A DNA stretch of 64,000 bases. Source: Erwinia phyllosphaerae. GTDB lineage: Bacteria > Pseudomonadota > Gammaproteobacteria > Enterobacterales > Enterobacteriaceae. This document shows positions 50,494 to 61,336 of this stretch, in pieces. The stretch is from the NCBI RefSeq assembly GCF_019132875.1, contig NZ_JAHSPF010000015.1, forward strand, positions 17,171 to 81,170. The letters are read 5' to 3'. Made by a program: the position numbers and the translations under genes. Within the stretch, counting starts at the first letter, position 1. Each line of letters begins with the position of its first letter. The notes below the pieces were generated by a model. The model searched no databases. It worked only from the letters and a program-made list of their open reading frames with translations, and had not been told where the DNA came from.

Positions 50494-50514
50494 CTGGCCG
50501 GTATAACCGGCCAG
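50494..50514 (-). terminator. Hairpin at the end of the deo operon
   Basis: CTGGCCGGT / ACCGGCCAG with a three-base loop, 38 bases beyond the deoD stop; only a short T-rich stretch follows. Confidence 0.65.
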
Positions 50515-50551
50515 TAGGCTTACCGCTACAGGCGAGCGGCGTCACGCTTAA

Positions 50552-51271
50552 TCAGGCTTTGTCGCCCAGCAGAACGGATTCCAGAGCGATTTCAATCATC
50601 TCGTTGAACGTCGTCTGGCGTTCAGCCGCCGTGGTCTGCTCGCCGCTGCGGATGTGGTCAGAAACGGTGCAGATTGCCAGCGCTTTTGCGCCAAACTCTG
50701 CCGCTACGCCATAGATACCGGCCGCTTCCATTTCCACACCCAGGATGCCGTATTTTTCCATTACGTCAAACATCTGCGGGTCTGGCGTGTAGAACAGGTC
50801 GGCAGAGAAAATATTGCCAACGCGCGCTTCCACACCCAGATTTTTCGCTGCGTCGACCGCGTTGCGCACCATATCGAAATCCGCAATCGCTGCGAAATCG
50901 TGATCTTTGAAGCGCATACGGTTTACTTTTGAATCGGTGCTCGCACCCATACCAATGACGATATCGCGCAGTTTCACATCGCTGCGCACCGCGCCGCAGG
51001 AACCCACGCGAATAATTTTCTTCACGCCAAAATCGGTAATCAGCTCTTTGGCATAGATTGAGCAGGAAGGAATGCCCATTCCGTGGCCCATAACGGAGAC
51101 TTTGCGGCCTTTATAAGTACCGGTATAGCCCAGCATGCCACGCACATTATTGACTTCCACGGCATCCTGCAAAAAGGTTTCCGCAATGTGCTTGGCACGC
51201 AGCGGGTCGCCCGGCATCAGCACTACGTCAGCGAAATCACCCATTTCTGCGTTAATATGAGGGGTAGCCAT
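50552..51271 (-). CDS. deoD: Purine nucleoside phosphorylase DeoD
   Basis: Phosphorolysis of purine (deoxy)nucleosides to base and (deoxy)ribose-1-phosphate. The 239 residues match the hexameric PNP-I family: [51 protein letters not shown] and [11 protein letters not shown]. Last gene of deoCABD. Confidence 0.98.
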   Translation of the reverse strand: MATPHINAEMGDFADVVLMPGDPLRAKHIAETFLQDAVEVNNVRGMLGYTGTYKGRKVSVMGHGMGIPSCSIYAKELITDFGVKKIIRVGSCGAVRSDVKLRDIVIGMGASTDSKVNRMRFKDHDFAAIADFDMVRNAVDAAKNLGVEARVGNIFSADLFYTPDPQMFDVMEKYGILGVEMEAAGIYGVAAEFGAKALAICTVSDHIRSGEQTTAAERQTTFNEMIEIALESVLLGDKA

Positions 51272-51325
51272 CTTTTAATCCTTATTGCTATTGCCGACTC
51301 GCGTCGGCACGTTATGTTGCGCTGA

Positions 51326-52549
51326 TTACAGCATGCTTTTGCCATATTCCATTGCGGACAGGCCAAAATAGTTTGCGATAGTCTGACCGATATCCGCAAA
51401 GGTGTCACGATATCCCAGCGGGCCTGGCTTCACGTTCGGACCATAAATGAGCACCGGAATATGTTCGCGGGTATGCTCCGTGCCTTGCCAGGTTGGGTCG
51501 CAGCCGTGATCGGCGGTCAGGATCAGAATATCGCCCTCCTTCACCAGCGCCATCAGCTCCGGCAGACGACGGTCGAACAGCTCAAGGCCGCCAGCGTAGC
51601 CAGCCACGTCACGACGGTGGCCCCAGGTGGAGTCAAAATCAACAAAGTTGGTAAAGACGATGCTGTTGTCCGGTGCCGACTGCATTTCCTGCACGGTAGC
51701 GTCAAACAGCGCGTCCAGGCCGGTCGCCTTCACTTTTTTAGTGATGCCGACGTGGGCATAGATATCCGCTATTTTGCCTACGGAAATCACTTCGCCGTTC
51801 TTTTCTTCCACCAGCTTTTTCAGGATGGTCGGCGAAGGCGGTTCGACCGCCAGATCGTGCCGGTTGCCGGTACGTTCGAAATGACCGGCTTTGTCACCGA
51901 CAAACGGACGGGCGATAACGCGGCCAATGTTGTAACCCCCTTCCGTCAGCGCTTCGCGTGCGATTTCGCACAGATCGTAAAGACGCTGTAGCCCGAAAGT
52001 CTCTTCGTGGCACGCTATCTGAAACACTGAATCGGCAGAAGTATAGAAAATCGGCTTGCCGGTTTTCATGTGCTCTTCGCCCAGCTGGTCAAGAATGACC
52101 GTGCCGGAAGAGTGGCAGTTGCCCAGATAACCCGGCAGATCCGCTTTTTCTACCAGCTCATCGAGCAGGGCCTGCGGAAAACTGTTTTCCTTGTCGGTAA
52201 AGTAACCCCAGTCAAACAGCACCGGCACACCAGCGATTTCCCAGTGGCCGGAAGGCGTATCTTTCCCGGAGGAGAGCTCGCTGGCCCAGGCGTAAGCGCC
52301 GATAATATCGGCATTCTCGTCCAGCCCCGGCGGGAATTTGCCGGTGGACTCTTCTGCCGCTTTACCCAAACCCAGCGCGGTCAGATTGGGCAGATGCAGC
52401 GGCCCTTTGCGTCCAATATCCGCTTCGCCTTTAAAACAGGCTTCGGCAATGTGCCCAAGCGTATCGGAACCTTCATCACCAAACTTGTGAGCGTCTTTGC
52501 TTGACCCAATGCCGAAGGAGTCGAGCACCATAATAAATGCACGTTTCAT
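51326..52549 (-). CDS. deoB: Phosphopentomutase
   Basis: Interconverts (deoxy)ribose-1-phosphate and -5-phosphate, linking nucleoside phosphorolysis to DeoC and the pentose pathway. 407 residues of the alkaline phosphatase superfamily, with metal-binding [21 protein letters not shown] (about 10-30) and [19 protein letters not shown] near the C-terminus. Third gene of the operon. Confidence 0.98.
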   Translation of the reverse strand: MKRAFIMVLDSFGIGSSKDAHKFGDEGSDTLGHIAEACFKGEADIGRKGPLHLPNLTALGLGKAAEESTGKFPPGLDENADIIGAYAWASELSSGKDTPSGHWEIAGVPVLFDWGYFTDKENSFPQALLDELVEKADLPGYLGNCHSSGTVILDQLGEEHMKTGKPIFYTSADSVFQIACHEETFGLQRLYDLCEIAREALTEGGYNIGRVIARPFVGDKAGHFERTGNRHDLAVEPPSPTILKKLVEEKNGEVISVGKIADIYAHVGITKKVKATGLDALFDATVQEMQSAPDNSIVFTNFVDFDSTWGHRRDVAGYAGGLELFDRRLPELMALVKEGDILILTADHGCDPTWQGTEHTREHIPVLIYGPNVKPGPLGYRDTFADIGQTIANYFGLSAMEYGKSML

Positions 52550-52610
52550 CGTGGTCTCCTGCGTTGTTAACGCGATAAGCTAAATTTTATCGATCAGAAC
52601 AGTATGCCGT

Positions 52611-53933
52611 TTATCCGGCGACTCTGCGATAAATAACTGGCGTCGGTGGCGATGATTTTTCTGCCAGCGTAATGGCCTGTTTTACCGCCGCAGCGGCTTC
52701 CTGCCAGCCCGCTTCGCTGGCAGCGTGGATCACGGCAAGCGGCCGCTGACCATCCACGTGGTCGCCCAGCTGCGCCATCTCACTCAGCCCAACGCTGTAG
52801 TCAATAGCATCGCTGGCACGACGGCGACCGCCGCCCATCGCCACAACGGCCATGCCCAGCGCACGCGTATCCATCGCGCTTACCACGCCAGGCCGATCGG
52901 CGTAAACCGCTTTACTGAGCATTGGCGCAGGCAGATAGCGATCCAGATTATCGACAAAGTCCGCTGGGCCTTTTTGCGCCGCCACCATACGCGAGAAAAC
53001 TTCCGCCGCGCGACCGTTATCCAGTACCGCCTGCAGTTTGCTGACCGCGTCGTCGTTATCTGTCGCCAGCCCGCCGGAAATCAGCATTTCTGCGCTGAGC
53101 GCCATCGTTACCTCCAGCAAACGCGGATTACGGTAAGCGCCAGTCAGGAAATGCACCGCTTCACGAACCTCCAGCGCATTGCCTGCGCTGGAAGCCAGCA
53201 CCTGGTTCATATCGGTCAGCAACGCCGTTGTTTTGCAGCCTGCGCCGTTCGCCACGCCAACAATCGACTGCGCCAGCAGCTCGGACTGCTCAAAGGTTGG
53301 CATAAAGGCACCGGAGCCGACTTTGACATCCATCACCAGCGCATCCAGGCCTTCGGCTAATTTTTTCGCCAGAATCGATGCGGTAATCAGCGGAATGGAA
53401 TCAACGGTTGCCGTAATATCGCGCGTGGCGTAAAAACGTCTGTCGGCAGGCGCCAGCGAGCTGGTCTGGCCGATTATTGCTACACCGACCTCGCTGATAA
53501 TCTTACGGAAGGTCCGATCGTCCGGAAAAATATCGAAACCCGGAATCGCTTCCAGCTTGTCCAGCGTGCCGCCGGTATGGCCCAGCCCGCGCCCGGAGAT
53601 CATCGGCACATAGCCGCCGCAAGCCGCCACCATCGGCCCCAGCATCAGCGACGTCACATCGCCCACGCCGCCGGTAGAGTGCTTATCCACTACCGGCCCG
53701 TTCAGGCCAAGGCTTTGCCAGTTCAGCACGGTGCCGGAATCGCGCATCGCCATGGTCAGCGCCACGCGTTCCGGCAGCGTCATATCGTGAAACCAGATAG
53801 TCATCGCCAGCGCGGCAATTTGTCCTTCCGATACGGCGTTATCACGCACGCCATTAATAAAAAAGCGGATTTCTTCTTCGCTCAGCGCCTGGCCATCTCT
53901 TTTTTTACGGATAATTTCCTGTGGCAAAAACAC
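52611..53933 (-). CDS. deoA: Thymidine phosphorylase
   Basis: Splits thymidine to thymine and deoxyribose-1-phosphate. 440 residues, the E. coli length. Signatures: [19 protein letters not shown] and [20 protein letters not shown]. Second gene of the operon. A REP-like hairpin (GCCCGCC/GGCGGGC, 53987-54010) lies between deoC and deoA. Confidence 0.98.
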   Translation of the reverse strand: MFLPQEIIRKKRDGQALSEEEIRFFINGVRDNAVSEGQIAALAMTIWFHDMTLPERVALTMAMRDSGTVLNWQSLGLNGPVVDKHSTGGVGDVTSLMLGPMVAACGGYVPMISGRGLGHTGGTLDKLEAIPGFDIFPDDRTFRKIISEVGVAIIGQTSSLAPADRRFYATRDITATVDSIPLITASILAKKLAEGLDALVMDVKVGSGAFMPTFEQSELLAQSIVGVANGAGCKTTALLTDMNQVLASSAGNALEVREAVHFLTGAYRNPRLLEVTMALSAEMLISGGLATDNDDAVSKLQAVLDNGRAAEVFSRMVAAQKGPADFVDNLDRYLPAPMLSKAVYADRPGVVSAMDTRALGMAVVAMGGGRRRASDAIDYSVGLSEMAQLGDHVDGQRPLAVIHAASEAGWQEAAAAVKQAITLAEKSSPPTPVIYRRVAG

Positions 53934-54019
53934 GTTGCCCCCTGGTGAGGTGTCGCCCGGGATCCGGGCAGATTTTACCGGCAGGCGCCCGCCTTTTTAT
54001 GCTGGCGGGCGGCCTGGTA

Positions 54020-54799
54020 TTAGTAGGCTGAATCGCTTTTGGCAGAAGAATAGCCCGCGGCATTCAACAGGCTGGCCAGCAGACTGGAAGCGCCAAAACG
54101 GAAATGACGGGCGTCTGCCCACTCTTCGCCCAGAATATCATCGGCCAGTTGCAGATAGAGAGCGGCATCCTCCGCCGTTTTCACGCCGCCAGCAGGCTTA
54201 AAGCCCACCTGATGCTTCACGCCTTTTTCGGCAATCACGCGCAGCATGATCTCGGCTACCTGCGGGGTGGCGTTGACCGCCACCTTACCGGTGGAGGTTT
54301 TAATAAAATCGGCCCCGGCATCGATAGCAATTTCAGAAGCTTTGCGGATCAGCTCTTCCGTTTTTAGCTCGCCGGTTTCAATAATGACTTTCAGCAGCAC
54401 GCCAGCGTCGGCGCAGGCTTCTTTGCAGGCGTAAACCATGTCGTACCCTACTTCTTCATTACCGGCCATCAGCGCACGATAAGGGAAAACGACGTCAACT
54501 TCATCTGCGCCATAGGCGATAGCGGCATGCGTTTCTGCCAGCGCGATTTCGATATCGTCGTTGCCGTGTGGAAAGTTGGTTACGGTTGCAATGCGGATAT
54601 CCGGCGTATCCTGCTCGCGCAGGGTTTTACGCGCAACCGGAATAAAACGAGGGTAGATACAAATGGCGGCAGTATTGCCAGCGGGTGATTTAGCCTGACG
54701 GCACAGGGCAACCACTTTGGCCTCCGTATCGTCGTCGTTCAGCGTGGTTAAATCCATCAGTTTCAGCGCGCGAACGGCGGCAGCGGTTAAATCGGTCAT
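54020..54799 (-). CDS. deoC: Deoxyribose-phosphate aldolase
   Basis: Cleaves deoxyribose-5-phosphate to acetaldehyde and glyceraldehyde-3-phosphate, removing the DeoR inducer. Start ATG 54799, with GGAGA upstream, gives 259 residues as in E. coli; the in-frame extension to 54841 runs into the operator. Schiff-base Lys in [16 protein letters not shown]; the [10 protein letters not shown] loop is also present. First gene of deoCABD. Confidence 0.98.
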   Translation of the reverse strand: MTDLTAAAVRALKLMDLTTLNDDDTEAKVVALCRQAKSPAGNTAAICIYPRFIPVARKTLREQDTPDIRIATVTNFPHGNDDIEIALAETHAAIAYGADEVDVVFPYRALMAGNEEVGYDMVYACKEACADAGVLLKVIIETGELKTEELIRKASEIAIDAGADFIKTSTGKVAVNATPQVAEIMLRVIAEKGVKHQVGFKPAGGVKTAEDAALYLQLADDILGEEWADARHFRFGASSLLASLLNAAGYSSAKSDSAY

Positions 54800-54844
54800 G
54801 GTATTCTCCGGAAAAATCAGCAGGCTTCGCTGCAAGGTCACGAT

Positions 54845-54880
54845 GCAGCGGTAATGTTATAATAGTAACATTACCGCTGC
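54845..54880 (-). promoter_or_regulatory. DeoR operator overlapping the deo promoter -10
   Basis: The 16-base core TGTTATAATAGTAACA (54855-54870) fits the DeoR dyad (E. coli TGTTAGAATTCTAACA) in its outer five bases on each side. It is embedded in a perfect 36-base palindrome with 15-base arms. The inner bases supply a -10 (TATTAT on the minus strand). Confidence 0.85.
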
Positions 54881-54888
54881 GCTACATC

Positions 54889-54956
54889 AGTGATTAATCT
54901 CACACGGGTTTGCATGCGATTGCAAAAATTGCGCGAAAAATAGCATAACACTCACA
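54889..54956 (-). promoter_or_regulatory. deoP2-type CRP / CytR / CRP control region
   Basis: CRP site 1, AGTGA-TTAATC-TCACA (54889-54904), lies about 40 bases from the expected start point. A weaker CRP site 2, TAGCA-TAACAC-TCACA, is at 54941-54956. Their centres are 52 bases apart, essentially the E. coli deoP2 spacing. Between them are TTGCAT, ATTGCAA and AATTGCG elements resembling CytR half sites. Together this predicts CRP activation with CytR anti-activation. Confidence 0.75.
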
Positions 54957-55001
54957 AAACATGCCCTGACTGCCTTTGCAGAACGCTCAGAGGAACATAA
55001 C

Positions 55002-55025
55002 AAAATGTTATGATGGTAACATTTT
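55002..55025 (-). promoter_or_regulatory. Second DeoR operator, upstream
   Basis: Core TGTTATGATGGTAACA (55006-55021) in a palindrome with nine-base arms AAAATGTTA / TAACATTTT. Its centre is 151 bases from the first operator, suitable for DNA looping by DeoR. It overlaps the first two bases of the orphan gene's stop codon. Confidence 0.8.
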
Positions 55026-56070
55026 ACAGCAATGAAAAATTTTCACGATGGCATAACGGTGACAGCGTAATTTTTGCGCGAGGGAGCAGGCGATAATCAT
55101 GCGCGCCTTCTCTTTTAAAGCCTTCATAGTCAAGAAGTGCATCCGTGAAGCTTCTGTTTACGCCAGGCAGAGAGGCAAGCGGGAAGGTAAACACTTTCAG
55201 GTTGTTTCTCCACATAATTTCTTTTACAACGCCAATATCTTTCAAAAGAATACGTTTATCAATGAACCCTTCTGAAAATTCGCCTCGCCTTAACGACCCC
55301 AGAATACAATAAGGTATATAAGTTATTCCCTTCAGCTTCACCCTGGCTGATGGCGGAAAGGAAAAATGTGCCTGTATCCCCGGTCGGCCGAGCAGGGTAA
55401 CGGCTGAACGCTCTTTTTCTTTTTTGCTTCTGTTCCTGAAACTTTCTGGGCTACATATTGAGCAATCATGTTCTTTATTTTTGCTTTGTGCTTGTCTTGC
55501 CCCTTCGCCATCGTTACCTGCCCCTGGCTGAGATGCCTCTCTGCCGTAAATACTATTATGTATCTCTCTCGCCTGACGATGGCCCACGTTGGGGTTTACA
55601 GAGGCGCCGATAATATTTTGCACCGGTACGCTAAGATCAAGATGGATTACGTTACTCCCACTAAACCTGGGCAACTTTCCCGGAGAAGGAACGGGCAGGC
55701 AACTGACCGTAAAATTATCCATCGCGCTAAATACATGCTCTGCTGGTTGGGTAAGAAACGGGGCCTGATCGGGCCAAACCCGGGCACGGGAGGAAGAGCT
55801 TGACGAATTGGCCGAATCAAATGAGCGGTACGACTCAGCAGAGCTAACCGAGCAGCCGTCAAAAGCATTATATTCGCCAATATCATGATTGGCCGAACGG
55901 TTCAGGACATAAACCAGTTTCAGGTCTGCGCCTGGTAAATTCAATGCCTTATCCCACATCTTTAGCAATGCCGTTTTTTCTTCTATTAATAGATTGCGAT
56001 CGTGGTTTCTTTCATTAAATAGTTTCAGTTTTCTTGATGAAACCTTCTTCCTGAATTTCACGTCCAACAT
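55024..56070 (-). CDS. Orphan protein of unknown function between deoC and yjjV
   Basis: 348 residues that match no family I know. Start ATG 56070 has GAGG seven bases upstream. The N-terminus is basic (LDVKFRKKVSSRKLKLFNER); a Ser-rich run lies at about 85-98; a Cys pair occurs in HDCSICSPE (about 205-213) next to a Lys/Arg-rich stretch; the C-terminal third is more hydrophobic and may be the folded part. No signal peptide or clear membrane segment. Composition is AT-richer than the neighbours and the upstream gap is strongly AT-rich, both suggesting acquisition. An effector role is conceivable but no hrp box was found upstream. Confidence 0.65.
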   Translation of the reverse strand: MLDVKFRKKVSSRKLKLFNERNHDRNLLIEEKTALLKMWDKALNLPGADLKLVYVLNRSANHDIGEYNAFDGCSVSSAESYRSFDSANSSSSSSRARVWPDQAPFLTQPAEHVFSAMDNFTVSCLPVPSPGKLPRFSGSNVIHLDLSVPVQNIIGASVNPNVGHRQAREIHNSIYGREASQPGAGNDGEGARQAQSKNKEHDCSICSPESFRNRSKKEKERSAVTLLGRPGIQAHFSFPPSARVKLKGITYIPYCILGSLRRGEFSEGFIDKRILLKDIGVVKEIMWRNNLKVFTFPLASLPGVNRSFTDALLDYEGFKREGAHDYRLLPRAKITLSPLCHRENFSLL

Positions 56071-56385
56071 ACAATACCTCAGCTTAGTTTTTTTTAAAAA
56101 TTAAATAAACCTGAAAGAATAGAAAAGAGGCGATTAAAATATATTTACCTTAAATAAAAGCCCTATCTGATATATTTTATAACAACCTCAAAAATGCGAC
56201 AGCACAAAACACTTAAGCGGTAAAGGTGAGGGGAGTAAAAGAATCAATTTTGTTAATTCAGCTCAGGCAACAACAATAATTAACCGTCATTTAATATCAC
56301 CGCAACGCCAATGCGCTGGTCATTTAATATTCCCACTATTTTTCATTTTAAAATCGACCGGTCTGTTTTTTTTAAACGGACCATA
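56071..56385. other. AT-rich intergenic region
   Basis: Upstream region of the orphan gene and downstream region of yjjV. No hrp box, no terminator with a clear stem and no ORF with a ribosome site were found. Confidence 0.5.
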
Positions 56386-57159
56386 CTAAATACCAAACAG
56401 CCTGCGGCTATTTTCACGAATTGTTTCCGCTATTACCTGCGGTGCTTCCTGCCGGATTTCGCACAGGCTCTGCCAGACGTTTTTAATCCTTTCAGGACGA
56501 TTAGGTTCTCCCTGAAAACCCTGTACAGGCATATCCGGCGAGTCGGTTTCCAGCAGCAGCGACGAGAGCGGCAGACGAGCAATAGCATTACGGGTTTTGC
56601 TGGCGCGCTCGTAGGTAATGGTGCCGCCAACGCCGATGGCAAATCCTTCACGGATAAAAGCCAGCGCCTGCTGCTCGCTTCCGGCAAAGCCATGCACGAC
56701 GCCGCGCGCGGGCAGATCGAGCTTACGTAAGTGCATCGCCAGCTTGTCATGGGTACGGCGCGAATGCAGAATGACCGGCAGATTATAGTCGCGTGCCAGC
56801 CGCAGCTGCGCATCCAGCACCGCCTGCTGCTTGTCGAACTGCGGGTTTTCAATATAGAGATCCAGACCGATCTCACCAATCGCCACCAGCTTCGGCGAGC
56901 GCTGCCGCAAATAATTTTCCAGCTGCTGCAAATGCGCTTCCTGATGGTCGGCTATCGCCATCGGATGCGTGCCGAGCGCGGCATATAAAGGCTGATATTT
57001 TTCAGCCAGCGCCATTACGCCAGCAAAACGAGTGGCCGCAACGCCCACCACGATAATCTTCTCCACCCCTGCTTCTGCCGCCAGCCGCAGGCTTTCCGCC
57101 TCGTTGCCGCTAAAAGGCGCAAAATCAAAGTGGCAGTGCGTATCAACAAAAACAGTCAT
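56386..57159 (-). CDS. yjjV: TatD-family metal-dependent hydrolase YjjV
   Basis: 257-residue metal-dependent hydrolase (amidohydrolase-type barrel); nuclease activity is known for TatD relatives. Metal ligands: VDTHCHFDFAPF (5-16), GEIGLDLY, VILHSRRTHDKL and ETDSPDMPVQG. Overlaps the yjjU stop by four bases, so the pair is translationally coupled. Confidence 0.92.
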   Translation of the reverse strand: MTVFVDTHCHFDFAPFSGNEAESLRLAAEAGVEKIIVVGVAATRFAGVMALAEKYQPLYAALGTHPMAIADHQEAHLQQLENYLRQRSPKLVAIGEIGLDLYIENPQFDKQQAVLDAQLRLARDYNLPVILHSRRTHDKLAMHLRKLDLPARGVVHGFAGSEQQALAFIREGFAIGVGGTITYERASKTRNAIARLPLSSLLLETDSPDMPVQGFQGEPNRPERIKNVWQSLCEIRQEAPQVIAETIRENSRRLFGI

Positions 57160-58193
57160 GCCAGAGACCCTTCAGGAAAATCATCATCATTACTTGCCAG
57201 CGGTTCCGGGAAAATAACCGGTTCATTAGCTGGCGGCATGGCCGGGACAACGGGTTCTGCGCCAGGCGCATCGTTATGTAGCCACTGCCCTATTGTAGCC
57301 AGGAAATAGCGGCCGCAGCGACGGCCCAGATGGTAATCCTGGTTTAACGATGCCACCCGGCTGCCCAACGCCATACTTGCCAGCGCGCGCGGCGGGAAAA
57401 TTTCGATGATGTTCAGATCGCCCGGCGGCTCGTGAATAAACTGTTGGGTCTGTCGATAGCTTTCTTCATGCAGATGGATAATGTTAACCAGCGGCTGTAG
57501 CGCACCTTTATCCAGCCACCGCTCAACACGCTTTATCCACTGGGGCGTATAGGTCATCTGCGACGGCACGGTGCGGATCACAACTATAGTTCGGGCACCA
57601 CGCCGCGCGGCTTCGCGTACCGGAATGGCATCGCTGATACCGCCGTCAAGATAGCTGATGCCGTCCAGATCCACGCCCGGCCGATACATGCCGGGAATAG
57701 CGCTGGAGGCTTTAATAATATCCAGCCAGTTTGCTGCCGTGGGGGCAAAATAGCCGGGCGAGTAGTCGTCGCTGCGGCAGGCGCACATATAGAATTCTCG
57801 CCCCTGGGAAAACGCTTTTTCACCTGCCGTCATTGCCAGCGGAAACTCTTTCGCAGTGATATCCACCAGCCAGTCCAGGTCGATCAGATGGCCGCCACGG
57901 ACAAAGCGCAGCGGATTGAAAAAGAGCTTGCTGGTGGTATAGCGAGTAATAACGCGTCGCGCATAGCCGGGCTGGCCGCAAATAAAGGCAGAAAGATTCT
58001 GTGCGCCCGCAGAGGTACCAATCAGGAGGTCGAAGGGGTTAAAGCCGCCGCGTTGAAACTCGTCCAGGACGCCAGCGGTAAAAATGCCGCGCTGGCCGCC
58101 GCCTTCACAAACCAATGCTAGTTTGCCCGGATGAAAAGGCGTTAACGCCAGTGGCGCGATATTGCCGAGCGTGACTGGAATGCGCTGTCCCAC
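57156..58193 (-). CDS. yjjU: Patatin-like phospholipase YjjU
   Basis: 345 residues (E. coli 357). Patatin signatures: oxyanion hole EGGGQRG (30-36), nucleophile elbow GTSAGAQ, and catalytic Asp in YLDGGISDAIP. Predicted acyl hydrolase; natural lipid substrate unknown. First gene of yjjU-yjjV. Confidence 0.92.
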   Translation of the reverse strand: MGQRIPVTLGNIAPLALTPFHPGKLALVCEGGGQRGIFTAGVLDEFQRGGFNPFDLLIGTSAGAQNLSAFICGQPGYARRVITRYTTSKLFFNPLRFVRGGHLIDLDWLVDITAKEFPLAMTAGEKAFSQGREFYMCACRSDDYSPGYFAPTAANWLDIIKASSAIPGMYRPGVDLDGISYLDGGISDAIPVREAARRGARTIVVIRTVPSQMTYTPQWIKRVERWLDKGALQPLVNIIHLHEESYRQTQQFIHEPPGDLNIIEIFPPRALASMALGSRVASLNQDYHLGRRCGRYFLATIGQWLHNDAPGAEPVVPAMPPANEPVIFPEPLASNDDDFPEGSLA

Positions 58194-58369
58194 CGTGCTC
58201 TCCTCTGGAATGTGATGCAGTGAGAGTACGCCTGACCAAAGGCCTGGTGTTTGACGCTTATTGCTACAGATGTTAATGCATGATGAAAAAATGTAGCGAT
58301 GAGTGAATGCGAGGTTTAAAACAGAGGCAAAAAGGGAATCCAGGGGGCGGAAACAGAGAGACCTGCTGC

Positions 58370-58391
58370 AAGCGGGCTTTGCAGCCCGCTT
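58370..58391 (-). terminator. Hairpin downstream of ytjA
   Basis: AAGCGGGCT / AGCCCGCTT with a four-base loop, about 50 bases past the ytjA stop on the minus strand; no long T tract. The rest of the gap 58194-58437 showed nothing. Confidence 0.6.
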
Positions 58392-58437
58392 TAACTTCCC
58401 GATGGCAGGCCTTAGCCCGCCGGGAAGATTTTTAAAT

Positions 58438-58599
58438 CTATAGCTTCTTCCGGCCGGTAAACAGGCTGATCAGGAAGATGATGATACCCACTACGAAGAC
58501 GATTTTAGCTGCCCACGCGGCTGTACCTGCCAGACCACCGAAACCTAAAGCAGCGGCGATCAGTGCGATAACCAGAAAGATAATACCCCAACGAAACAT
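58438..58599 (-). CDS. ytjA: Small membrane protein YtjA (DUF1328)
   Basis: 53-codon gene starting at ATG 58599 with AGGAG upstream: [20 protein letters not shown], then [20 protein letters not shown] and a basic end TGRKKL. Two hydrophobic helices separated by a Gly/Ala-rich turn; almost identical to E. coli YtjA. Function unknown; lies after osmY as in E. coli. Confidence 0.93.
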   Translation of the reverse strand: MFRWGIIFLVIALIAAALGFGGLAGTAAWAAKIVFVVGIIIFLISLFTGRKKL

Positions 58600-58730
58600 A
58601 AGCCTCTCCTTACCCTATATTAAAATCGAACATCATCTGTTATTGATTTCTGCCTGAGTTCAGCATGACTACTGTGCTCCTGCGGTAGTTCTGTCGCGGG
58701 CGCCCCTTACAGAGCCAGCCCGCGCCGGTC

Positions 58731-59345
58731 TTACGATTTTACTGACAGATCGTTTTTCACGCTCTTAACGCCATCGATCGCTTTGGCGATGCCTTCAGCA
58801 CGGTCAGACTGTGCTTTGGTTTTCACTGCACCGGAAAGCTGAACCACGCCATTGGTCGTTTCAACCTTGATGTTGCGGGACGGTACGATGTCATCCGCTA
58901 ACAGTTTAGCTTTAATTTCGCTGGTTGTTGCTGCATCACCGGCATAGCCGCTAACGCTGCTTTTTGTGCTGTCTTTTACGTGCAGTTTGTCACTGACGGA
59001 TTTAACACCCTCAACTTTTTTCGCTTCGGATACGGCCAGCTCGGCCTGATCCTGTGAAGCGACAAAACCGCTCAGCGTGACGACACCGCTATGGGTTTTG
59101 ACTGAGATATCCGTACTTTTAATGGCTTCGTTATCTACCAGGGCAGCTTTCACCTTGGCCGTAACGCCGCTGTCATCCATGTATCCACCGACTTTTTTCA
59201 TAGAGCTATCGATCTTAGAACCCGCGCTGTCAGTAGTAGACTGTGCTTTCGGGGTAGTGGTGTCTTCTGCCATCGCAGCGCCACTAACCAGTGCAGAACC
59301 TACCAGAGCAGCCATCAGAGTTTTAGCAATCTTAGTCTTGTTCAT
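58731..59345 (-). CDS. osmY: Periplasmic stress protein OsmY
   Basis: Hyperosmotic/stationary-phase induced periplasmic chaperone-like protein. 204 residues: signal peptide ending SGAAMA-EDT (about 26), a Thr/Ser-rich stretch, then two BON domains (about 60-125 and 135-204), each with a VVxLSGxVxxxxQ pattern. Start ATG 59345 has GGAAGAG upstream. Confidence 0.95.
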   Translation of the reverse strand: MNKTKIAKTLMAALVGSALVSGAAMAEDTTTPKAQSTTDSAGSKIDSSMKKVGGYMDDSGVTAKVKAALVDNEAIKSTDISVKTHSGVVTLSGFVASQDQAELAVSEAKKVEGVKSVSDKLHVKDSTKSSVSGYAGDAATTSEIKAKLLADDIVPSRNIKVETTNGVVQLSGAVKTKAQSDRAEGIAKAIDGVKSVKNDLSVKS

Positions 59346-59669
59346 CGATCTCTTCCTTCTTGGTTATTGCACTCACAACTGTGAGCTTTCAGCCACAAAC
59401 GGCGTGACTGCAGTAATCAGGCGTTGTAGCAACCGCGCCACATATTTTGCGTCCTGTTGAAATAAATATAGACGCGTATCTGGATTTTGCTGTCCTTTGT
59501 GATTGATATGGCGGATAAATGGTCAAAAGCAGAATTTTTTAAGATGAGTCTGTAGGCAAGCGTCAGGGAAAAAGTGGGGAGAAAGCCTGAAGAAAATGCG
59601 GTGCAGGGTGCAGCAGATAAAGACATAATCAGAGCAGATTACGCCTTACGGTTTCGCGCTATGGCCAGG

Positions 59670-59732
59670 GTACGAAATGCCTGCCCGCAGTACCAAATGC
59701 TTGCCCACAGCACATTTTGCACTGCGGGCAGG
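59670..59732 (-). terminator. Repeat-built terminator region of prfC
   Basis: Two 20-base direct repeats (59670-59689 and 59690-59709, 17 of 20 identical) each contain a CTGCCCGCA-like arm, and a third, inverted arm CTGCGGGCAGG lies at 59722-59732. Two alternative hairpins can form just past the prfC stop. The rest of gap 59346-59746 is osmY promoter region; no clear sites were recognised. Confidence 0.5.
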
Positions 59733-59746
59733 CGAACGTTAGAGCA

Positions 59747-61336
59747 TTAATGCTCGCGCGTTTTGCGGAATACCACTTCAGGATAGCGTTCTTGAGTAAT
59801 ATTGAGGTTGACCATAGTAGGAGCGATATAGGTCAGGTTATCACCGCCATCCAGCGCCAGGTTTACTTCGTTTTTGCGCTGGAACTCGTCAAACTTCTTC
59901 ACATCACTGCATTCTACCCAGCGAGCGGTAGAAACGTTTACCGATTCGTAAATCGCTTCCACGTTATATTCACTTTTCAGGCGGGCAACGACCACGTCAA
60001 ACTGCAGCACACCTACTGCGCCAACAATCAGATCGTTGTTATGTACAGGACGGAACACCTGTACCGCGCCCTCTTCCGACAGCTGTACCAACCCTTTCAA
60101 CAGCTGTTTTTGCTTCAGCGGATCGCGCAGGCGAATACGGCGGAACAGTTCCGGCGCGAAGTTCGGAATACCCGTGAACTTCATGTTCTCGCCCTGGGTA
60201 AAGGTATCGCCAATCTGGATGGTGCCGTGGTTATGCAGGCCAATGATATCGCCAGGATAGGCTTCTTCAACGTGCGAACGGTCACCGGCCATAAAGGTCA
60301 GCGCGTCGGCAATCACCACGTCTTTACCCAGACGTACCTGGCGCAGCTTCATGCCCTTTTCATATTTGCCGGAAACCACGCGCAGAAACGCCACGCGGTC
60401 GCGGTGTTTCGGGTCCATGTTCGCCTGAATCTTGAAGACGAAACCGGTAAATTTATCATCTGCTGCGGTGACGGTACGGGTATCGGTAGCGCGCGGCATC
60501 GGCGATGGAGCCCATTCCACCAGGCCATCCAGCATGTGGTCCACACCGAAGTTGCCCAGCGCGGTACCAAAGAATACCGGCGTCAGCTGTCCGGCCAGGA
60601 AAGCTTCTTTATCAAATTCGTGAGAGGCACCCTGCACCAGCTCCAGCTCTTCACGCAGCTGTGCCGCCAGCTCTTCGCCGATAGCCACGTCCAGATCCGG
60701 ATTATCCAGCCCTTTTACTATGCGGACTTCCTGAATGGTGTGGCCTTTACCAGACTGATAAAGATAGGTTTCGTTTTTATAAAGATGGTACACGCCTTTA
60801 AACAGCTTGCCGCAGCCGATTGGCCAGGTGATAGGCGCACAGGCGATTTTCAGCTCGTTTTCTACTTCGTCCAGCACTTCCATTGGATCGCGAATATCAC
60901 GGTCCAGCTTATTCATAAAGGTCAGGATTGGCGTATCGCGCAGGCGGGTTACTTCCATCAGCTTGCGGGTACGATCCTCAACGCCTTTTGCAGCATCGAT
61001 AACCATCAGACAGCAGTCAACCGCCGTCAGCGTGCGATAGGTATCTTCTGAGAAGTCTTCGTGTCCCGGCGTGTCCAGCAGATTGACCAGGCTTTCACGG
61101 TAGGGAAACTGCATCACGGAGGTGGTAATTGAAATTCCACGCTGCTTCTCCATCTCCATCCAGTCTGACTTGGCATGCTGGCTGGAGCCGCGGCCTTTGA
61201 CCGTACCGGCCGTCTGGATAGCCTGTCCGAACAGCAGCACCTTTTCGGTGATGGTGGTTTTACCGGCATCCGGGTGAGAAATGATGGCAAAAGTGCGGCG
61301 GCGAGCCACCTCTTGCATAAAAGGTGCATTAGACAT
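59747..61336 (-). CDS. prfC: Peptide chain release factor 3
   Basis: GTPase recycling RF1/RF2 after termination. Start ATG 61336 ([16 protein letters not shown]) gives 529 residues, the E. coli length; 24 upstream in-frame codons are not conserved. G-domain motifs [29 protein letters not shown] and FMNKLDRD are intact. Confidence 0.97.
   Translation of the reverse strand: MSNAPFMQEVARRRTFAIISHPDAGKTTITEKVLLFGQAIQTAGTVKGRGSSQHAKSDWMEMEKQRGISITTSVMQFPYRESLVNLLDTPGHEDFSEDTYRTLTAVDCCLMVIDAAKGVEDRTRKLMEVTRLRDTPILTFMNKLDRDIRDPMEVLDEVENELKIACAPITWPIGCGKLFKGVYHLYKNETYLYQSGKGHTIQEVRIVKGLDNPDLDVAIGEELAAQLREELELVQGASHEFDKEAFLAGQLTPVFFGTALGNFGVDHMLDGLVEWAPSPMPRATDTRTVTAADDKFTGFVFKIQANMDPKHRDRVAFLRVVSGKYEKGMKLRQVRLGKDVVIADALTFMAGDRSHVEEAYPGDIIGLHNHGTIQIGDTFTQGENMKFTGIPNFAPELFRRIRLRDPLKQKQLLKGLVQLSEEGAVQVFRPVHNNDLIVGAVGVLQFDVVVARLKSEYNVEAIYESVNVSTARWVECSDVKKFDEFQRKNEVNLALDGGDNLTYIAPTMVNLNITQERYPEVVFRKTREH

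Noticed and set aside
56071..56385. hrp box upstream of the orphan gene
   Set aside because: Read on the minus strand, no GGAACC-like box with a properly spaced CCAC was found.
59717..61051. A 444-codon frame on the plus strand opposite prfC
   Set aside because: Shadow of prfC: no ribosome site, no domain, and the opposite strand encodes a full-length RF3.
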